From the NCBI GenBank assembly GCA_008692225.1, contig VICG01000001.1, positions 2,643,501-2,707,500 on the forward strand: DNA of 64,000 nucleotides, written 5' to 3'. Each line of letters begins with the position of its first letter. Position 1 is the stretch's first letter. Below, one piece after another: positions 35,089-48,146 of this stretch. The notes under the pieces were generated by a model, which did no database searches, was not told the origin of the DNA, and saw only the letters and a list, made by a program, of their open reading frames with translations. Source of the DNA: Monilinia fructicola (Eukaryota; Ascomycota; Leotiomycetes; Helotiales; Sclerotiniaceae). Position numbers and translations under genes: made by a program.

Positions 35089-36534
35089 TGTTTTGATATC
35101 AGTGTGGCGGTAACTATGATATATATCCTTCCAAAAACCAGGGATTGAGCGGTGCACTCACGTGCTATCCCCACTTTCAAACATCCGCAAGATTCCAGAG
35201 CTCACCTCCCGTCAATCCTTTCTTTCATCTCAACTACGGCAGAATGGCATCCACGCATTAGATGCCCAGCCGATGTTATCACTGAAGATGGTGCAACATG
35301 CCACCGTAAAGAGGAACGTTAAGTGAAACCTTGACAGAAATTTGAATATACAAGAGATGTTTTCAGTAGTGATTCTTATATCTTCGTTGTTAGTACACGA
35401 GTAACAAGTCCCTGCTGCCAATGCCTTTCAATCCGAGTGAGATTAACTGGAATTGATTAGCACAAGGAAAGACGCAACTGCAATCCTTCGTAGGTTGTAT
35501 TCCTATTGTTGGTATAAACTTGGTCAGTTAAAGTGTAAGTACTTAATCCTTTTGTTGGTATATCATCGTTGTTATTCTCTATGTAATCTATGGAATGGAG
35601 GACGACTTTATAGACGTCCTCGAGGTGCTAGTACGCCCAATACGGTTAGACGTATTATTCGTACAGCAATTCAATATCACATGATCCATTTCCCGACACC
35701 TATTGTTACGAATCAGGTAAATTATGTGAGCAAGCGACCATGTTGGTCTCAGTGATCATGATAGAACCCTTGTGATGGATATTCATGCGATTCATGGGAT
35801 GGAGCGGTTTGCTTCGATGCTCCTATGCTCCTATGCTCCAGTCAGAATAGCTACAAATGTAGCAAGTAGACGAAGGTCTATGTATCTGGCTAGTTTCTAT
35901 AGTTTAAGATCTTTGTGCTCAATTTAGTCATCAATTAGTATGGATACCTATATTCTGCTTGGTCTAGTAACGACTTGATTAAAATTCAGAGCATTTATAA
36001 TGTAAATCTTTTGCAAAGTCTGGTTTTATGCTTATTGGCTGCATCGTCTTCCATAGTATTAGAATACACGATACCTATTATATAGAAATTCAACAAGTGC
36101 AACGTTGCTTCATATACCTCTCCAATGGAGAAAGACATTTAAAAAAAAAAACATCATAAGGTTATTCAGAATAAGGAGGAATTTGACACTACCTGTGCGT
36201 AAATTTTCAACACACAAAAATCGCTCAGTGTTGATGAGTTACATTATAGATTACTCTGGAGTAGACAACAAAGACCTCATTCAGGTTGTTTATGACACCG
36301 CAAGGGATCCAATAATCTTATGTCGTAATTGTGGTTTGGACAGTGAATACGCCAATAGGTGATATACTCCACACGTAAAGATTAAATTTTCGAAGCTGAA
36401 TAATGCCATTGGGAACTTGGTGGTCCAGATGGGTAATGGCTGCTGAGGGACGAATTAAACATCCCTGATTCTGGAATGGCAAAGGACTATACAGGACAAA
36501 AGTTTCTGCGGGGAGCGCGAAGTCAGGTGTGCCC
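35089..36534. other. Intergenic, no gene supported
   Basis: About 1.4 kb between the tRNA and the phosphotransferase relic. Short frames at 35453-35755 and 36105-36362 (+) are Tyr/Arg-rich and unrelated to any family I know. The second could hold a remnant of the missing N-terminal part of the relic, but I could not confirm that. Confidence 0.45.
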
Positions 36535-37320
36535 TCGTGGATATGTACAAGTTTTGGGGGGATGAAATGTTCAATTTTACATTGCTGCCCCGGGCAAAAG
36601 AAAAACCCCTGGATGCCGCATGGGGAGACAATGATCTTTGCGATAAACAGGCCGATAATACTATGCTCGGTCTCCAAGAACATATACAAAGACGGCGCCA
36701 GTTTATTAGTCCTTAAATGCAGAGAGGAGATGGCGGAGAACTTCTCAACGGTGATATTGGCAATTGTCATGGATTCGGCTGTGTCATGGACAGGACGCAA
36801 TGAAGAAGAATGGCTGGAACACTTAAATCCTGGGATGCGCAAAGCCCTTTTATACGGTCATTGCAAGAGCAAGAGGAATGGACTCTAGGATCCGGCGGTG
36901 GCGACATGCTTGGGTCAAAGATGAGAACGAACGAAAAGTCAAGCTCAAGGCAAACTTTCCAAAGGGTGGACCATATGTCTTAACCCACGGCGATCTGAAT
37001 GATACCAATGTTTTTGTTTCGAATGACGACGTAGACAAAAAAAATGGAAGATCACAGCATTCATTGATTGGGAAACGGCTGGCTATTTCCCTTGGTAGGT
37101 AGAGCTTCTTCACCATGGCGGACTAGTCGGTTAAGATCAAAAAGTACCTTCGCAGTTTCCCCTCCCAACATTCGATAAGAATGATTGGGAGCCGATGCTG
37201 AAGGCCATAAAGATTTTTGAGGATATATGGTCAGAGGGAGGGTATCACGGTACCAGTAAGCATGGAACGGGTGGTGTACATCCTTGGTATAGTAAGGGAC
37301 TTTGTGAATGTCATAAAATA
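36535..37320 (+). pseudogene. APH/choline-kinase-like phosphotransferase relic
   Basis: Fragments of a fungal phosphotransferase enzyme family protein (APH fold) appear in shifting frames. From left to right: a segment beginning MYKFWGDEMFNFTLLPRA, then EEEWLEHLNPGMRKALLYGH, then WRHAWVKDENERKVKL. The catalytic loop follows as VLTHGDLNDTNVFV (HGDxxxxN, Asp as catalytic base) and the metal-binding segment as AFIDWETAGYFPW. At least three single-base shifts are needed (near 36713, near 36872 and the A8 run at 37037-37044). In addition, TGG is changed to TAG at about 37096-37098 just after YFPW, and a further stop lies about 40 bases on. No N-lobe start is found. The nonsense change argues for real decay, unlike the homopolymer shifts elsewhere. 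Confidence 0.55.
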
Positions 37321-38580
37321 AGACAATTTTTTGTGGAGTGTAGAAGAAGGCGGTGCTGCAATAAAGGTCTTTGATAAATCAAGGGTTATTATACTTCAAT
37401 GGAATGGGGAAAGAACTTGTTCTTATAGCATAGAAAGTTGTCTAAGACACCAAAGCAATATCAACTATCTGTTGACAACAGCGATATTGAAACTTTTGCA
37501 AACATTCTGTCATGTCTAACCAAAACAATAGTTTCGAGAGAAAATGCCCTATCAACATGCAGGGAGATACAGATTAGCTCAAATGTCCATTCATCAACTA
37601 GATAGTTCTATTGGGAACTTCTAGGGAGAAACAGCCTTTACTAGCGACGCCTTGGACAGAGGAACTAGACTCCACATGAGAAACGAAAGATAATCAAAAG
37701 AATGTCAATGGATAGAATTGATCGAGGTCGAATCGTATTAGGTTCAAGACTGTGAGCCAAGGGGAGAACAAGGTCGAGGACAGCTCTTCCTTAGATACAT
37801 AAAGGGGTAACAGAAGGGGACGAGTGGGCTAGAAACCTGACAAAGATACAAGTTTTCTCGAGTAGAACAACAGAACTATGGCATAGATACTTAGGCAAAT
37901 GTGTTATTATCAGATCAAAGGAGCCTTTGATTGAAGAACTGGTGGAATTGCGATTTGTGAGAAGAGTCTGGTTTTGGCTACTGTTTAGATTTGTTTCGAA
38001 TTCCAGAGAGTATTTTCGGATTTCTAAGAAAAGGATGAAGCCACTCTTTATGGCATTTACAACTTTTGATGCAAGAAGACCAGTTAGTTCTATTGCCACA
38101 TGACAAACTGCTGAAGATTTAGATTCTCTGGGGTGTCATCATAAAGGCAGTGTTTTCTCGCAATACTCTCGAGGTACTTACTACTCGAGTAGCCATAATC
38201 GTTATTGCCTTCGGTGGATCGATCTTGTTGGGCTCAGGGCCAGCGCTAGTGCACGTGCTTGTGTAATTTTATATAAATCTTAGTATATTTATTTATAACT
38301 TTTTACCATAATTCTTTACTATAAAAAGTACAAAAGTTAAATTTACAGGGGGCTTAAAATGTGAGATAGCCAGGGCACGGACCATTATTTACATCGATCA
38401 CGTGCCTAATCTTGAAACTCTGACCTTTCTCTTATCTTAGCGCATTACAGTTATCAATGAATTTCTCTAAGCTCCTTAATTTTTAAACAGGTTGTATGTT
38501 CATGTGTTCATAGGTATATAAAGATACTCACTACCAGTAGATCTTATGGTATCGACTCGAATCTACGTACAACCTTAGAT
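37321..38580. other. Intergenic, AT-rich patch
   Basis: No gene is supported. Positions 38265-38345 are strongly AT-rich and flanked by GC-richer words (GGCTCAGGGCCAGCGC and GCCAGGGCACGG), which hints at a mutated insertion. I found no matching terminal repeats. Confidence 0.45.
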
Positions 38581-40421
38581 ATGTCTTCAACTTCTGAATT
38601 CACAAGGTTACACATAACCCCACTAAACCCCAACCTCCTCACCACTATTATACCTCCATCAATCCTCCCCAATGCGAAAAACATCTCCTATCATACCATC
38701 GAAACCTTTCCGGACAAAGCTTACGGCTTCGTTGATCTTCCCAGTATGGACGCAGAGAAGTTGAAAAGGAAGCTCCATGGCTCTATCTTGAAAGGCTCCA
38801 AGATTCGTATCGAAACAGCCAGACCAGCAAAAGATTTTAAGCCCAGCAGAAGAGCCGGAAGAAGCACCCAAACGACAAAGAGAGAGGAAAGATCCAACCA
38901 GAAAGCGTAAACGGGGAGAAGAAACCATACCTGCTGCAGTAATTGGAAATAGAAAAGTCAAGAGAGGGTGGACTACAACTGCTGCGGATATCAACAAGGC
39001 TAAGAGGGAGTCAAAAGAGATTAAGAATGTTGTTAAGTCAAAGTATACTACCAATGAGGAGTGCTTATTCAAAACAATCTTACCGCCAAACGTTGCTGCA
39101 CATACAAAGGCGACGAGTGGTGAGAAATCGAGTAGAAGGAGCAAGAAGGGTAGAGGTACTGTTGTCCATGAGTTTGCCAAAAGTACAAAATATGCCACCT
39201 TCTTGAGAACTAGCGGCAAAGGTCCAAGGGTGAAGACTGCAGTGGAGTTTGTGGATGGGAAGGGATGGATAGATGAAGATGGTAATGTAGTGGAGGAAGT
39301 GGTGAAACGGGTGCGGAAAAATCAGGAGGCACAAAAAGTCGAGAAGCCCACTCTTGAAGGAGCAATGAACGAAGATAAGATTAGTGGCTCAGAGCAAAGC
39401 GATTCTTCAGAAGATGAATCTACTTTGGATGAATCTGATTTCGAGAAGAGAGCGATGAAAAAAGTGAGGCAGGCAGCAAACGTCGAGAGCAGCAGCTCAT
39501 CAGACTCAGAGAGTTCTGCCGATGAGGCCGAGTATATCCTACCACAATCGATATCTGAAGACACTGTGAAGGTGGGAGCAGTCAAAGCTATTGAGGTTCC
39601 AACCGAGAGTTTGTCAGATAGAGAAAGCTCGTCAGAGGAAGAAGTGGCACATGTCGTTTCAGGCCAGCCAAAAGTATCGAAAACTGAAGCTGAATCGGAG
39701 AATGATGACACAACATCGTCGGGCTCTGAGTCGTCGGATTCCTCAGATGATGACTCGGAAGACGAAAACACATCATCTATCGTAGCCTCCCCGGGAAATC
39801 CCACCACACCCACTCCAACCATGCCACCGCCCTCTTCAAATATAACTCCCGAAGCTAAAGCAGCTCGACCTCAGTCATCCTCTGGCCTTAGTATCAAGAT
39901 ACCGTCCCCCCATTGCCCATGCAACCTCTATTCCCACAGAGGTCCACCCACTCGAAGCGCTTTACAAACGCCCTAAAGCTGATGCCGACCCCAACTCTGG
40001 CGACCCCAAACCTGAACCCAATCCAACCTCCTTCAGTTTCTTTGGTGCTGACGATGAAGACTCCGATATTGGTGAGGAACCCAATCAAGCCCCTCTGACA
40101 CCTTTCACTCAACGAGATATCGAATATCGAGGCATACGAAGCGCTGCACCGACACCTGATACTGCTCATGCCAACAAGAGATTTGTATGGCCAGGGGTAA
40201 ACGAAGATGATGGCGATGAACGTAATTCCCCAACTCCTAAGGAGGCTATAGGTGGGAAAATAATCTTCAAGGAGAAGGAATCAGAAGAGGCGCCTGAGAG
40301 CGATTTCCAGAAATGGTTCTATGAACACAGAGGAGAGAATACAAGAGGATGGAAGAAGCGGAGAAAGACTGTTGCAAAGGAACAAAGGCACAGAGAGAAT
40401 AAGAAGAGAAGCCGTGCTTAG
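38581..40421 (+). CDS. Nop8-like nucleolar protein with RRM, two homopolymer frameshifts
   Basis: Probable 60S ribosome-assembly factor of the nucleolus. ATG at 38581 begins MSSTSEFTRLHITPLNPN. Residues about 9-85 look like a degenerate RRM (RLHITPL as RNP2-like, KAYGFVDL as RNP1-like). A basic, lysine-rich middle follows, then a long acidic Ser/Asp/Glu tract (about residues 270-420). The C-terminus is basic: FQKWFYEHRGENTRGWKKRR to KKRSRA, resembling the end of yeast Nop8. Two runs are one base too long: CCC at 38840-38842 and C6 at 39905-39910. Both corrected, the frame runs from 38581 to TAG at 40419-40421, about 612 residues. Without correction it would be three overlapping fragments. The nucleolar role rests on this layout, not on a catalytic motif. 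Confidence 0.75.
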
Positions 40422-41831
40422 CTTCTACCATCCTGCATTTAGTGAATCTCTCTTGTCGAATACCTACTTAATGAAATATTGATTTTTCAGTCTCTTATCT
40501 TGTCAGTTGTCATATAATTTTTTAGTATAATACCACATCTTAATCATTGCCATATCACCAAGATCAATTTCACAATCAAAGGAATCAACCACATTATAAC
40601 ACAATCACAGGAACAGCGGAATGGTAGAAACCCAAGAGCGGCTTCGATTCTCTCCAAATAACTAAAAGTCACCCAGGAAACCACGAAAAGAAGTCCTTCA
40701 AAATAGTCAAAACCTCCTTGCCATAGAAGTTGAACTATTACTCAAGCCTTCAAGTTTCCATTTTATCTTTTCTCAAATTCCACAATTTTGCAACCGCATA
40801 AACACTTTTGTTAAAGAAACCTCTCAGACGATCGATCGATCGATCAATAAATAACTCATCTCGCTGCCAATACGCCACCACCGTATTGCATGAGTTGTAT
40901 GTTCTTCCTCCCCTTATTTTTGAGTGCACGCATCACTGCAAGCACCATCTTCGAATCGGTAAGGACAGAGATACAAGCCGTAAACCGAGTCTAGCGTTTA
41001 TTGCGCCGCTATGTCTTAGTGTCTCCCACGAAGTGTCGTATTCCATTCAGTCGATCCATGGTGATTGCATCGTTTGCATTTGGATGAGGGCATAGAATAG
41101 AAGCGTTCGCCAGAGTGTTCAAGACTAGGAAATTTCAAATGAGTGTGTTACAGAGCCTACCAACCGACCTTTTAATCGTAATTGTCCGTGTCCAGTATTT
41201 TGTAATGTCAAATCGTGAAGATCGTAAGGGTGCTAAGTCTGAGGGTGCGTCGTACCCCATCGCATCGTATAGTTTGTGACGAATTGCAAGAGCGCATGGT
41301 ATGCCCGATGGCGATCTCGTAATCGCTTTTATATCCGCATAGCATCTTGCTCGAGTCTACAATGCCGCTTGCAGAATAGAAGCAGAAGGTAAAAGCCTAA
41401 GTAGAAAGAAATCCGCAGATGATATGGAACTAGTCGTACAGGGTATTGAGTATTCAAACAGGGTTTTGTCGATTGTCCAATATGTGTTCCTTCTGTCTCT
41501 TCCATCTGCACCTTTCCTAAGGGTACAGATGAAAGATGTCGATGGAAGGTACGGATAGACCTCGAACGAGATGATAGGGGGAAAAGAGAAGCAAATAAAA
41601 TACATAAGTTTTGACTGGTACTTCGTGTTCCTATGAGAGGCAGGGAAGCACGTTGAATAGAATTGGAAACAGTAGATTGGGGGGAAGACTGTTCGCCACC
41701 TCGATGAAATCTAGTGGGTTGTTAAGTCTGCAGAAAAGCCGTAGGAAATTTAGTCGTTGAATTACAGATGATTGTCCATTTCCTATATGAAATCCCGCAG
41801 TTAACAAGTTCGGGAAGATGATGTAGAAAGT
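40422..41831. other. Intergenic, convergent 3' flanks
   Basis: About 1.4 kb between two convergent genes. A small CGAT tetranucleotide run lies at 40829-40843. Frames at 40808-41095 (+) and 41357-41605 (-) have no support. Confidence 0.5.
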
Positions 41832-44305
41832 CTAATCGTATGCTCGGCCCTTGCCTTTGCTATTCGTGTAGAACGTAGCCGGCAATATTTCGTCATTCTC
41901 GTTCATACTCTCTCGCCATGGGTTTCGCGACAATGTAGGGAGTTCTTGTTCCGTAGCAATCTTTTGGCTTTGGTGTGTCAGACTCTTTTCGAGCCTGGCC
42001 AAGGGCCCTTCGGTCTCAACACGTTTTAGGGGTGATGGGACAAAGGAGTATGTGGAAGTTAGAGAAGGCGCCGCTGATCCTACACTTTGCCTATTGCCGT
42101 CATAGATGTCAGTAATGCCTAGAATCTCCTGCAAGGAATGAAAGTTAGTGCGGATTCTTGACTATGCTACGAGAACAGAATTGGTTGGAAGAACCTGAAC
42201 TTACATCTGGAGCAGGGGTTTCTCCGAGGAGACTCTTTAGTGCACGATTTCTGTGTGCACCAGCTGCAATAAGACTATCTCGGCTTCTAGTAGATACTCT
42301 CGTGGAAACGGCTTCAGGGTCTTCAGGAATATCAGGAATATCAGGTGTTGGAATGCCAATTGGAGCGCAAGGTCTGCTCGGGGTCCTGTAATGACTAATG
42401 GAGAAATCATTTATATTTCTTGGTATGGTAGGACTGAGTACGGCTTGGGGAAGCGGTGTAAGCGGCGTTGCAGGGCTTTTTGCCATAAATCCAGCGTCAT
42501 CAGTCTTGCCAGAGCTATGGAGTCTGCGTCCGAAGTAAGACTCTTCTCCAGTTCCATGAACAGGTACTGCGTCAAAACCATCGGATGCTATCGGAACTCG
42601 CTCGAATCTTCCAACAATCTGACGCGGGTCCTCTTCATGAGCATTCTGGACAGTGTTTGGGGAATCAAAAGACGAAAGTGTCTCTTGGCGAGGAGCAGGC
42701 GATCCATTCGTAGTACCTGAGCGTCCATACCGAGGAAGACGTGATCCTGAGACCATCTCGAAACTTTGTCCGTTGAAACCACTTTCCAAGTCACCGCCAT
42801 GTCTAAGACTCCCGTCAATTATCTCATTTGGGCCGATGCGGTTTCGAAATCCTATCTCAGAACGTTGGGGAGTCTTACAAACTCGCAAAACAACAAATGC
42901 TACTATTCCACCACAGAAGACAAGAACACTGGCCACCAACCACCAAATTATCGGAATGCTGATGGGATTTTCAGAAGGATTATCGCCAACATTCTTGATG
43001 GTAACGATTACTGCGAAGCAGATCACCATGGATAATAAACCGAATGATGCGACGACGACCAAGATCCAAGCATTGCGAGTCAGAAGCTTGAACGATTCAC
43101 ACAAACCAGTGCCGACAGGAGGAGAGCGCCGAATTAGATGGGGCACTGCCAAGCGTCGCTCTAAAGCGAGCCTTTGGTCTTCCTTACGCGCATTGTACTG
43201 AGCGCGAGCTTCTGCGGTAACACGAACAGGTTGCGGCCTAGGTGGTAGGTCTTTAGGAAATTCGCGAGTTTTGGCAACTTTGATCGGGTGAAAATTTGAC
43301 GGCTCACCTCCATTGTAAGTCGACATGTAAAAACCTAATTGTGCATCGTTCAAGCCCGAGTATAGCTGGTTGTCCGATACAGCAGAAGCAGTAGTAGAAT
43401 TTGGCGAGAACTTGGACTTCTTCTTCTTCTCCTTTTTCCCCTGTCTTTAAATTGGTGGCTTTTGGGTGGTTAACCGAACTCAAATTGTTGGCGTCATCAT
43501 TAACCACCCTCGTACCGCTAGGGAGCGTGTTCGTGAATGATATAGTGCTGGAACCTCCAAAGGTCCTAGCAGCATTGCTGCCAGGGCCTTTGGCGACGAG
43601 AGCCGGGTTTGAATAAGCACCGGAAGTATCACCACGAATTGAATAAGATGGAGATTGATGATAGTAATTTGCCGACATAGTTGGCGGAGTACCGCCGCGA
43701 ATATGCTGTGTCCCTTGAAGTTCTCGGGCAGTGTGGTATCTCTCGTACGTACTTTCGAAGGCAAACGAATCAGTATCATGTGTAGTCTCGCTTTCATAGC
43801 GGGAGTGATTATTCATCAATTGGTTTCTTGTAAAGACTATAGCTTTGGGGTAAGAAAGCAGATGTGTGATGAGTCCCTGTGAATGTTGGCGAGCTTTTAT
43901 CCTTTGGTGAGTTGTCTACAGACCGTTTATCTTCGTCTTGTGAAGAGATTAATAACTCAAACAAGTCTCCATCCGAATCTAAGCTCTCTTGAACTTGTTC
44001 TCGGTTTCTAATAGTACCTGGACCTTTCGAGGAACTGCCTCTAGCCATGCCGACCGAACTCCTATTCTGGAGAAGTGTTAGTAGACTAAGGCTTCACGTT
44101 TCTCTGTAAATATTATAAAGTGATGACTTACTGCTTGACCAGTGCGCGAGATATACGAGCCACCTGATTCTTGTGCATGAATGCCACCCTGCCATGAAGG
44201 AGGTAGTCGTGTATAATTGGAATCATCGAAAGGATTGTCTTGATGGGGTCGTGATCGGGAGTCAGTAGGTCTATTTTGATATGGATCCCCTCTTGTCGGA
44301 AACAT
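41832..44305 (-). CDS. Unknown two-transmembrane protein, three exons, two homopolymer frameshifts
   Basis: I do not recognise the family. Exons 44305-44132, 44066-42205 and 42128-41832 (introns GTAAGT..CCAG and GTAAGT..GCAG) give about 776 residues. The N-terminal 330 residues are Ser/Thr/Asn/Gly-rich and probably disordered, ending in a lysine-rich block (KKEKKKKSKF). A conserved-looking segment around PKDLPPRPQPVRVTAEARA leads into a basic helix. Two hydrophobic helices follow (NAWILVVVASFGLLSMVICF and IPIIWWLVASVLVFCGG) separated by a short polar loop. The C-terminal 290 residues are Ser/Pro-rich and again disordered. Two plus-strand runs are one base long: G4 at 43847-43850 and C4 at 43438-43441. 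After correction the length is divisible by three. It may be a plasma-membrane or endomembrane scaffold; this is a guess. Confidence 0.72.
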
Positions 44306-46019
44306 CTCCTTTGAATGCGCTCGCTTTGTATGTCTTGTAGTATAAACGTAACGCGAGCCTCAATGGTTACTCGTTGTAGGATATAAGTAGAGTTTTAAGA
44401 TAAGTCTCAAGATTGTGCGTCTTGTAGTGTGAACGAACGTAACTCAATCTCTGAGACTTATTACTTGATGTAGGATAGGATATATAGGTAGAGCTGTAAA
44501 ATAAGGGTCGAGATTTTTGTTGTGAAGATTAGGATAGGATAGAATAGGATGAGGTAGAGAGAGAGTGTTCTCGATCTGATCTCTGATCAGCCTGGTTTTG
44601 TGATTTCATCTAATACTCTTACAGTTTTGTTTTTGCCTTTCTTATGATGGAATGATTGAAATGAAGAGGATGACTCTCTTGATCAGCTAGGATGTTATTG
44701 TTATGAAGAGCACCAGAGAATATATTTAGTAGGATGCTGCAATATGGTGGTTGTATCTTGGAGGATGGTGGGAGATACAATATGTTATCCGACATGGGAG
44801 TGTTTACTAGGAAAAAGGTGGGTCCATTCAAGATACAAAAAGAGCATCCATGGATTGAATTGATTCTTTTGAACAAGTATATGGGCCGGTGAATATCTTC
44901 AAGTCACTACTACAATCGGTCCGGGCAAGGGTGAATTTTGGGGAATTGTATTTGTGCGAGCACTGGACATGCTAACCCTAATCTATCATAACGGCAGTGA
45001 GGTGAAGATACAAAAGGCTTGACATGTGAAGTGTGAAAACAGAGCCTTGCTGTTGTTTACATTGAAAGAAACTAGTCAATAAGAAGGACGCGTTGCTATC
45101 GGTAATACCCGGGGGTTGTTGTTGCCGCTTGCTATCACCAACTTTCATTGTTGTTAATTTTTTTCTATCTTGAGCAGCCTTTCGTTGTCAATTCTTTCTC
45201 TAAACAGAGCGACTACTTGTCTGAAGACTTAAGAAGAAGGCTCTAGATTGATTACCTTCTATCATTTGCCCCTTGTTAGGTTCTGAAGAACTACCCACTC
45301 ATCTGCCTTCCGATCTGGAATGATGAGGCTAGTCCATCTGATCTTGAATCTCAGGGTATAGGATTTTAACTTGGAGATTGTAAGTGGAATGTATGAGTAA
45401 CCAACGCCTGTCTGCCCCTTCACTCATTATGTACAGAATTGTGAAAGACAGGACAGATTACATAAACAAGATCTATATCAAAAGCTAAGCCAAGTTCCCC
45501 TTCCAAACCATTCAACCTACCCTACTGCCTACACGTTTGGTGATAACAAGTCATACTTGACACATCTTTCAACCTAAATTGCACATCGTTAGCATTTAGA
45601 CCATCTTCACTAACCTTGAAAGATCATAATGAAGGGGTTATGAATTTAGCAGACGTTGTGTCAAGAAAGTGGGTGGAAAGGGGGCTAGGCTTCGCCATCA
45701 ACACCAAAACATATACAAGAAAGGAAGGCTGTTAGGTTGGCAAGCAGATAAAAAGGGGGAATGGTCAATGCCGAGAAGTAAGCGGCGTGTAAGGATGTCT
45801 CGGCATAACTTAGACGATGTTCCACAAGGAGCTGACTTGGCTGGGGAATTGGAACACAGCATATCCGATCCAAGCCAATCTGACATATCAAGAAATGAAT
45901 CAGACTAAGGGGCACACTTGATAAAGCTTCGACCCCAGGAGATATTGTAGTGATAAGTGAAATAGAGGTGGAGGTAGGTGTGGATATGAAGCAATCAAAA
46001 ACAAGAAACGTAAAGGAAG
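44306..46019. other. Intergenic, no gene supported
   Basis: About 1.7 kb upstream of the two-TM gene. A GGATAGGATA-type repeat lies near 44530-44550. The frames at 45669-45908 (+) and 45685-46038 (-) overlap. The minus one could hold a last exon of the ABC1 kinase (see that entry), but the join is not proven. Confidence 0.45.
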
Positions 46020-48146
46020 TCAAGAAAAGAGGGAACATACATCCTCAATGGAAGCTTGTAAGAACTTTCTAGCTTCCAAACCTGCCCAGACCTTCAGCAT
46101 CGAGAAGTCACCTTGTCGTAACATTCCACCTCCACTCTGTGCTCCCAACTCTCGCAGAATTGGCAGCGCAGATGAGAGCAAATCGATACCAGGGTTGAGA
46201 CTCCTGCCAATGCCTTCTAGCAATAATATGCTAATGAACAACATTGACAAAATCCCCTCCATCCGAACATGATGGGTTCTGACCATCGAGAGGACCTCAT
46301 TTAGTATGTCCCCTATTTTCATGTTGCCCAATGCTAATGTACGACTCTTGACTCCTAGGACAAGATGTTGCATCTTCAAAGAATAAAGTTCTTCATCAAT
46401 GACTGCATCAGGCTGTCGACATCTTTGACACATCAAATGACCTGCTTTTATAGCCATCAAATTCAGCAACAGCTTTAAAAAGATCAAGAAAGTTCCTTCT
46501 GTTAGTTGCATTTAGTTCTGTAACCAGGCCAGTATCAATGAAGATTAATTGAGGTCTGAAACCCTCTTTATCGATTTTTGAAAGTTCTGCTTGCCAAGCT
46601 TGAGGATCCTTTTTTGTGTCGGTATGGCTGAAGTCTTGCCAATACTTGTTCAGTGACATCTGGTTGAGACTGTGGATCTTCGTCTCTATGTTTGCTGAAA
46701 GGTAGATGGGGCTTCTCAGATTGATAGAAGCGGACCATGATATTACCTGGATGAAGAAGGTCCGCATGGATAAAATTATCAATTAATAACATACGTAAGA
46801 ATGCATCCAGCCCTTCATCTGCAATATCTTGTTGGAACACTCCACCACCATTTTCCATGAAGTCCGATAATGGTATACCTTGTGCAAATTCCTCCACTAG
46901 TACTTGTCTTGTAGTGAACTGAGTATATGGGAATGGAAACCATGCTGTTGTTCTCGGCTTGAAATTCTTTCGGAAGATTGACAGATTTGCAGCTTCAATT
47001 CGGAGGTCCAACTGCAGTCTCATCATTTTGCCCGAATTGCTCAACTTCATCTGGAAATGATAACCACTCAAAGGTAGGAATCAAATTTATTGCCGAAGCA
47101 AACACCCACATGATTCTTAAATCTCGTCTAACTACTCTTTTCTACCCCTGGATGGAGAACCTTGATAGCAACATAATTGATGGAACTCTTTGTGGTGTAC
47201 TCTTTGATCAATGTATCAACGTTCTTACGGACATTCTGTCGAATATTTGTAGGTCTCACGAAGGTCCGAATCTCCTGGTGTTGCCAGATCGGGTTTCAAT
47301 TTTGCCTTGTAAACTTGAGCAATAGCTCCCACTCCCAGAGGCTGTTCCTGAAATTCTTCAAATATGTCTTCGAAAGGTCGCCCATCAAATGCTCTACTTA
47401 TAATTCTTTTGGTGGCATGCAACGAGTGTGCGGGTGCATTGGAGTGGAGTTGTGACATGATCTCGCACATTTGCGTAGGAAAAAATGTCCGATCTAGAGG
47501 CGGCCCATTGCCCAAGCTTAAAGGTCAGTAGAGACACACTCAAAGGGAATTTGAATGCCATACCTTTATGAACGCAGGTCCGGCTCGTTCCATGGCCTTG
47601 ACTAAGAACCTGTACCACCATAAAGTGCCTACCCGCTCATCATCTCGCATTTTATCTCTAGGTCCAAAATATGCAGCAGGGATAGTAATTATGACTGGAA
47701 CGAATATAACCACAAGGTGTAGGAAGCGTATGCTTGTGCAGAGTGGTTCCCATAGATAGGCATCCAGGAAATAGATTATAGTATCTTTTACCCGTTGAAG
47801 CCCCTGAACTTCGTCGCCGACTCTCTTACTAATTTCCTCCCGTGATGCTTCTAGCATTCGCGCCTCTGCAGTCATCTCAGTTCCACCATTATCCTTTTTC
47901 TGACAGTCGGACAAATGCAGCAGGGCTCAAGCTTGCTGCAGCTGCTAATATTAGACCATTCCTCTGCGAAGGCGATTTGAATTGCCATTGCCCCCATCCT
48001 CCCCCCCTTTTTCTTCTTCTATTGCCTCCATTTCTATATGAATGTCTTGTCGCTAGCTGGACGTTCTGATATTGGGTCGGAAATCGTATTCTTGGAATAG
48101 TGGTCGGGCGTGGACATGTTCGACCTATGGCCAAAAACATGCTCAT
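46020..48146 (-). CDS. ABC1/UbiB-type mitochondrial atypical kinase, frame broken by seven homopolymer insertions
   Basis: Atypical protein-kinase-like ATPase of the ABC1/ADCK/UbiB family (yeast Coq8, Cqd1, Cqd2/Mcp2), expected in mitochondria and linked to coenzyme Q distribution or membrane lipid balance. The start at 48146 gives an Arg-rich, acid-free presequence. A membrane-span candidate (FLHLVVIFVPVIITIPAAYF) precedes the signature KLGQWAASRSDIFP. Next come GVGAIAQVYKAK (Ala-rich nucleotide loop), VAIKVLHPG (Lys), HADLLHPGNIMV (catalytic loop) and FIDTGLV (metal Asp). One intron, 47563-47517. Seven runs are each one base long: 47895-47899, 47480-47485, 47269-47270, 47138-47141, 47031-47033, 46610-46615, 46446-46449. 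The C-terminus ends at 46020 if a GTATGT after SIED is not spliced; splicing could add an exon further left. Which of the three yeast relatives is closest is not settled. Confidence 0.85.

Noticed and set aside
38265..38345. AT-rich patch as a third MITE copy
   Set aside because: No inverted ends or similarity to the two recognised copies were found.
39322..39822. 166-codon minus-strand Ser-rich frame
   Set aside because: It is a shadow of the acidic Ser/Asp/Glu tract of the Nop8-like gene.
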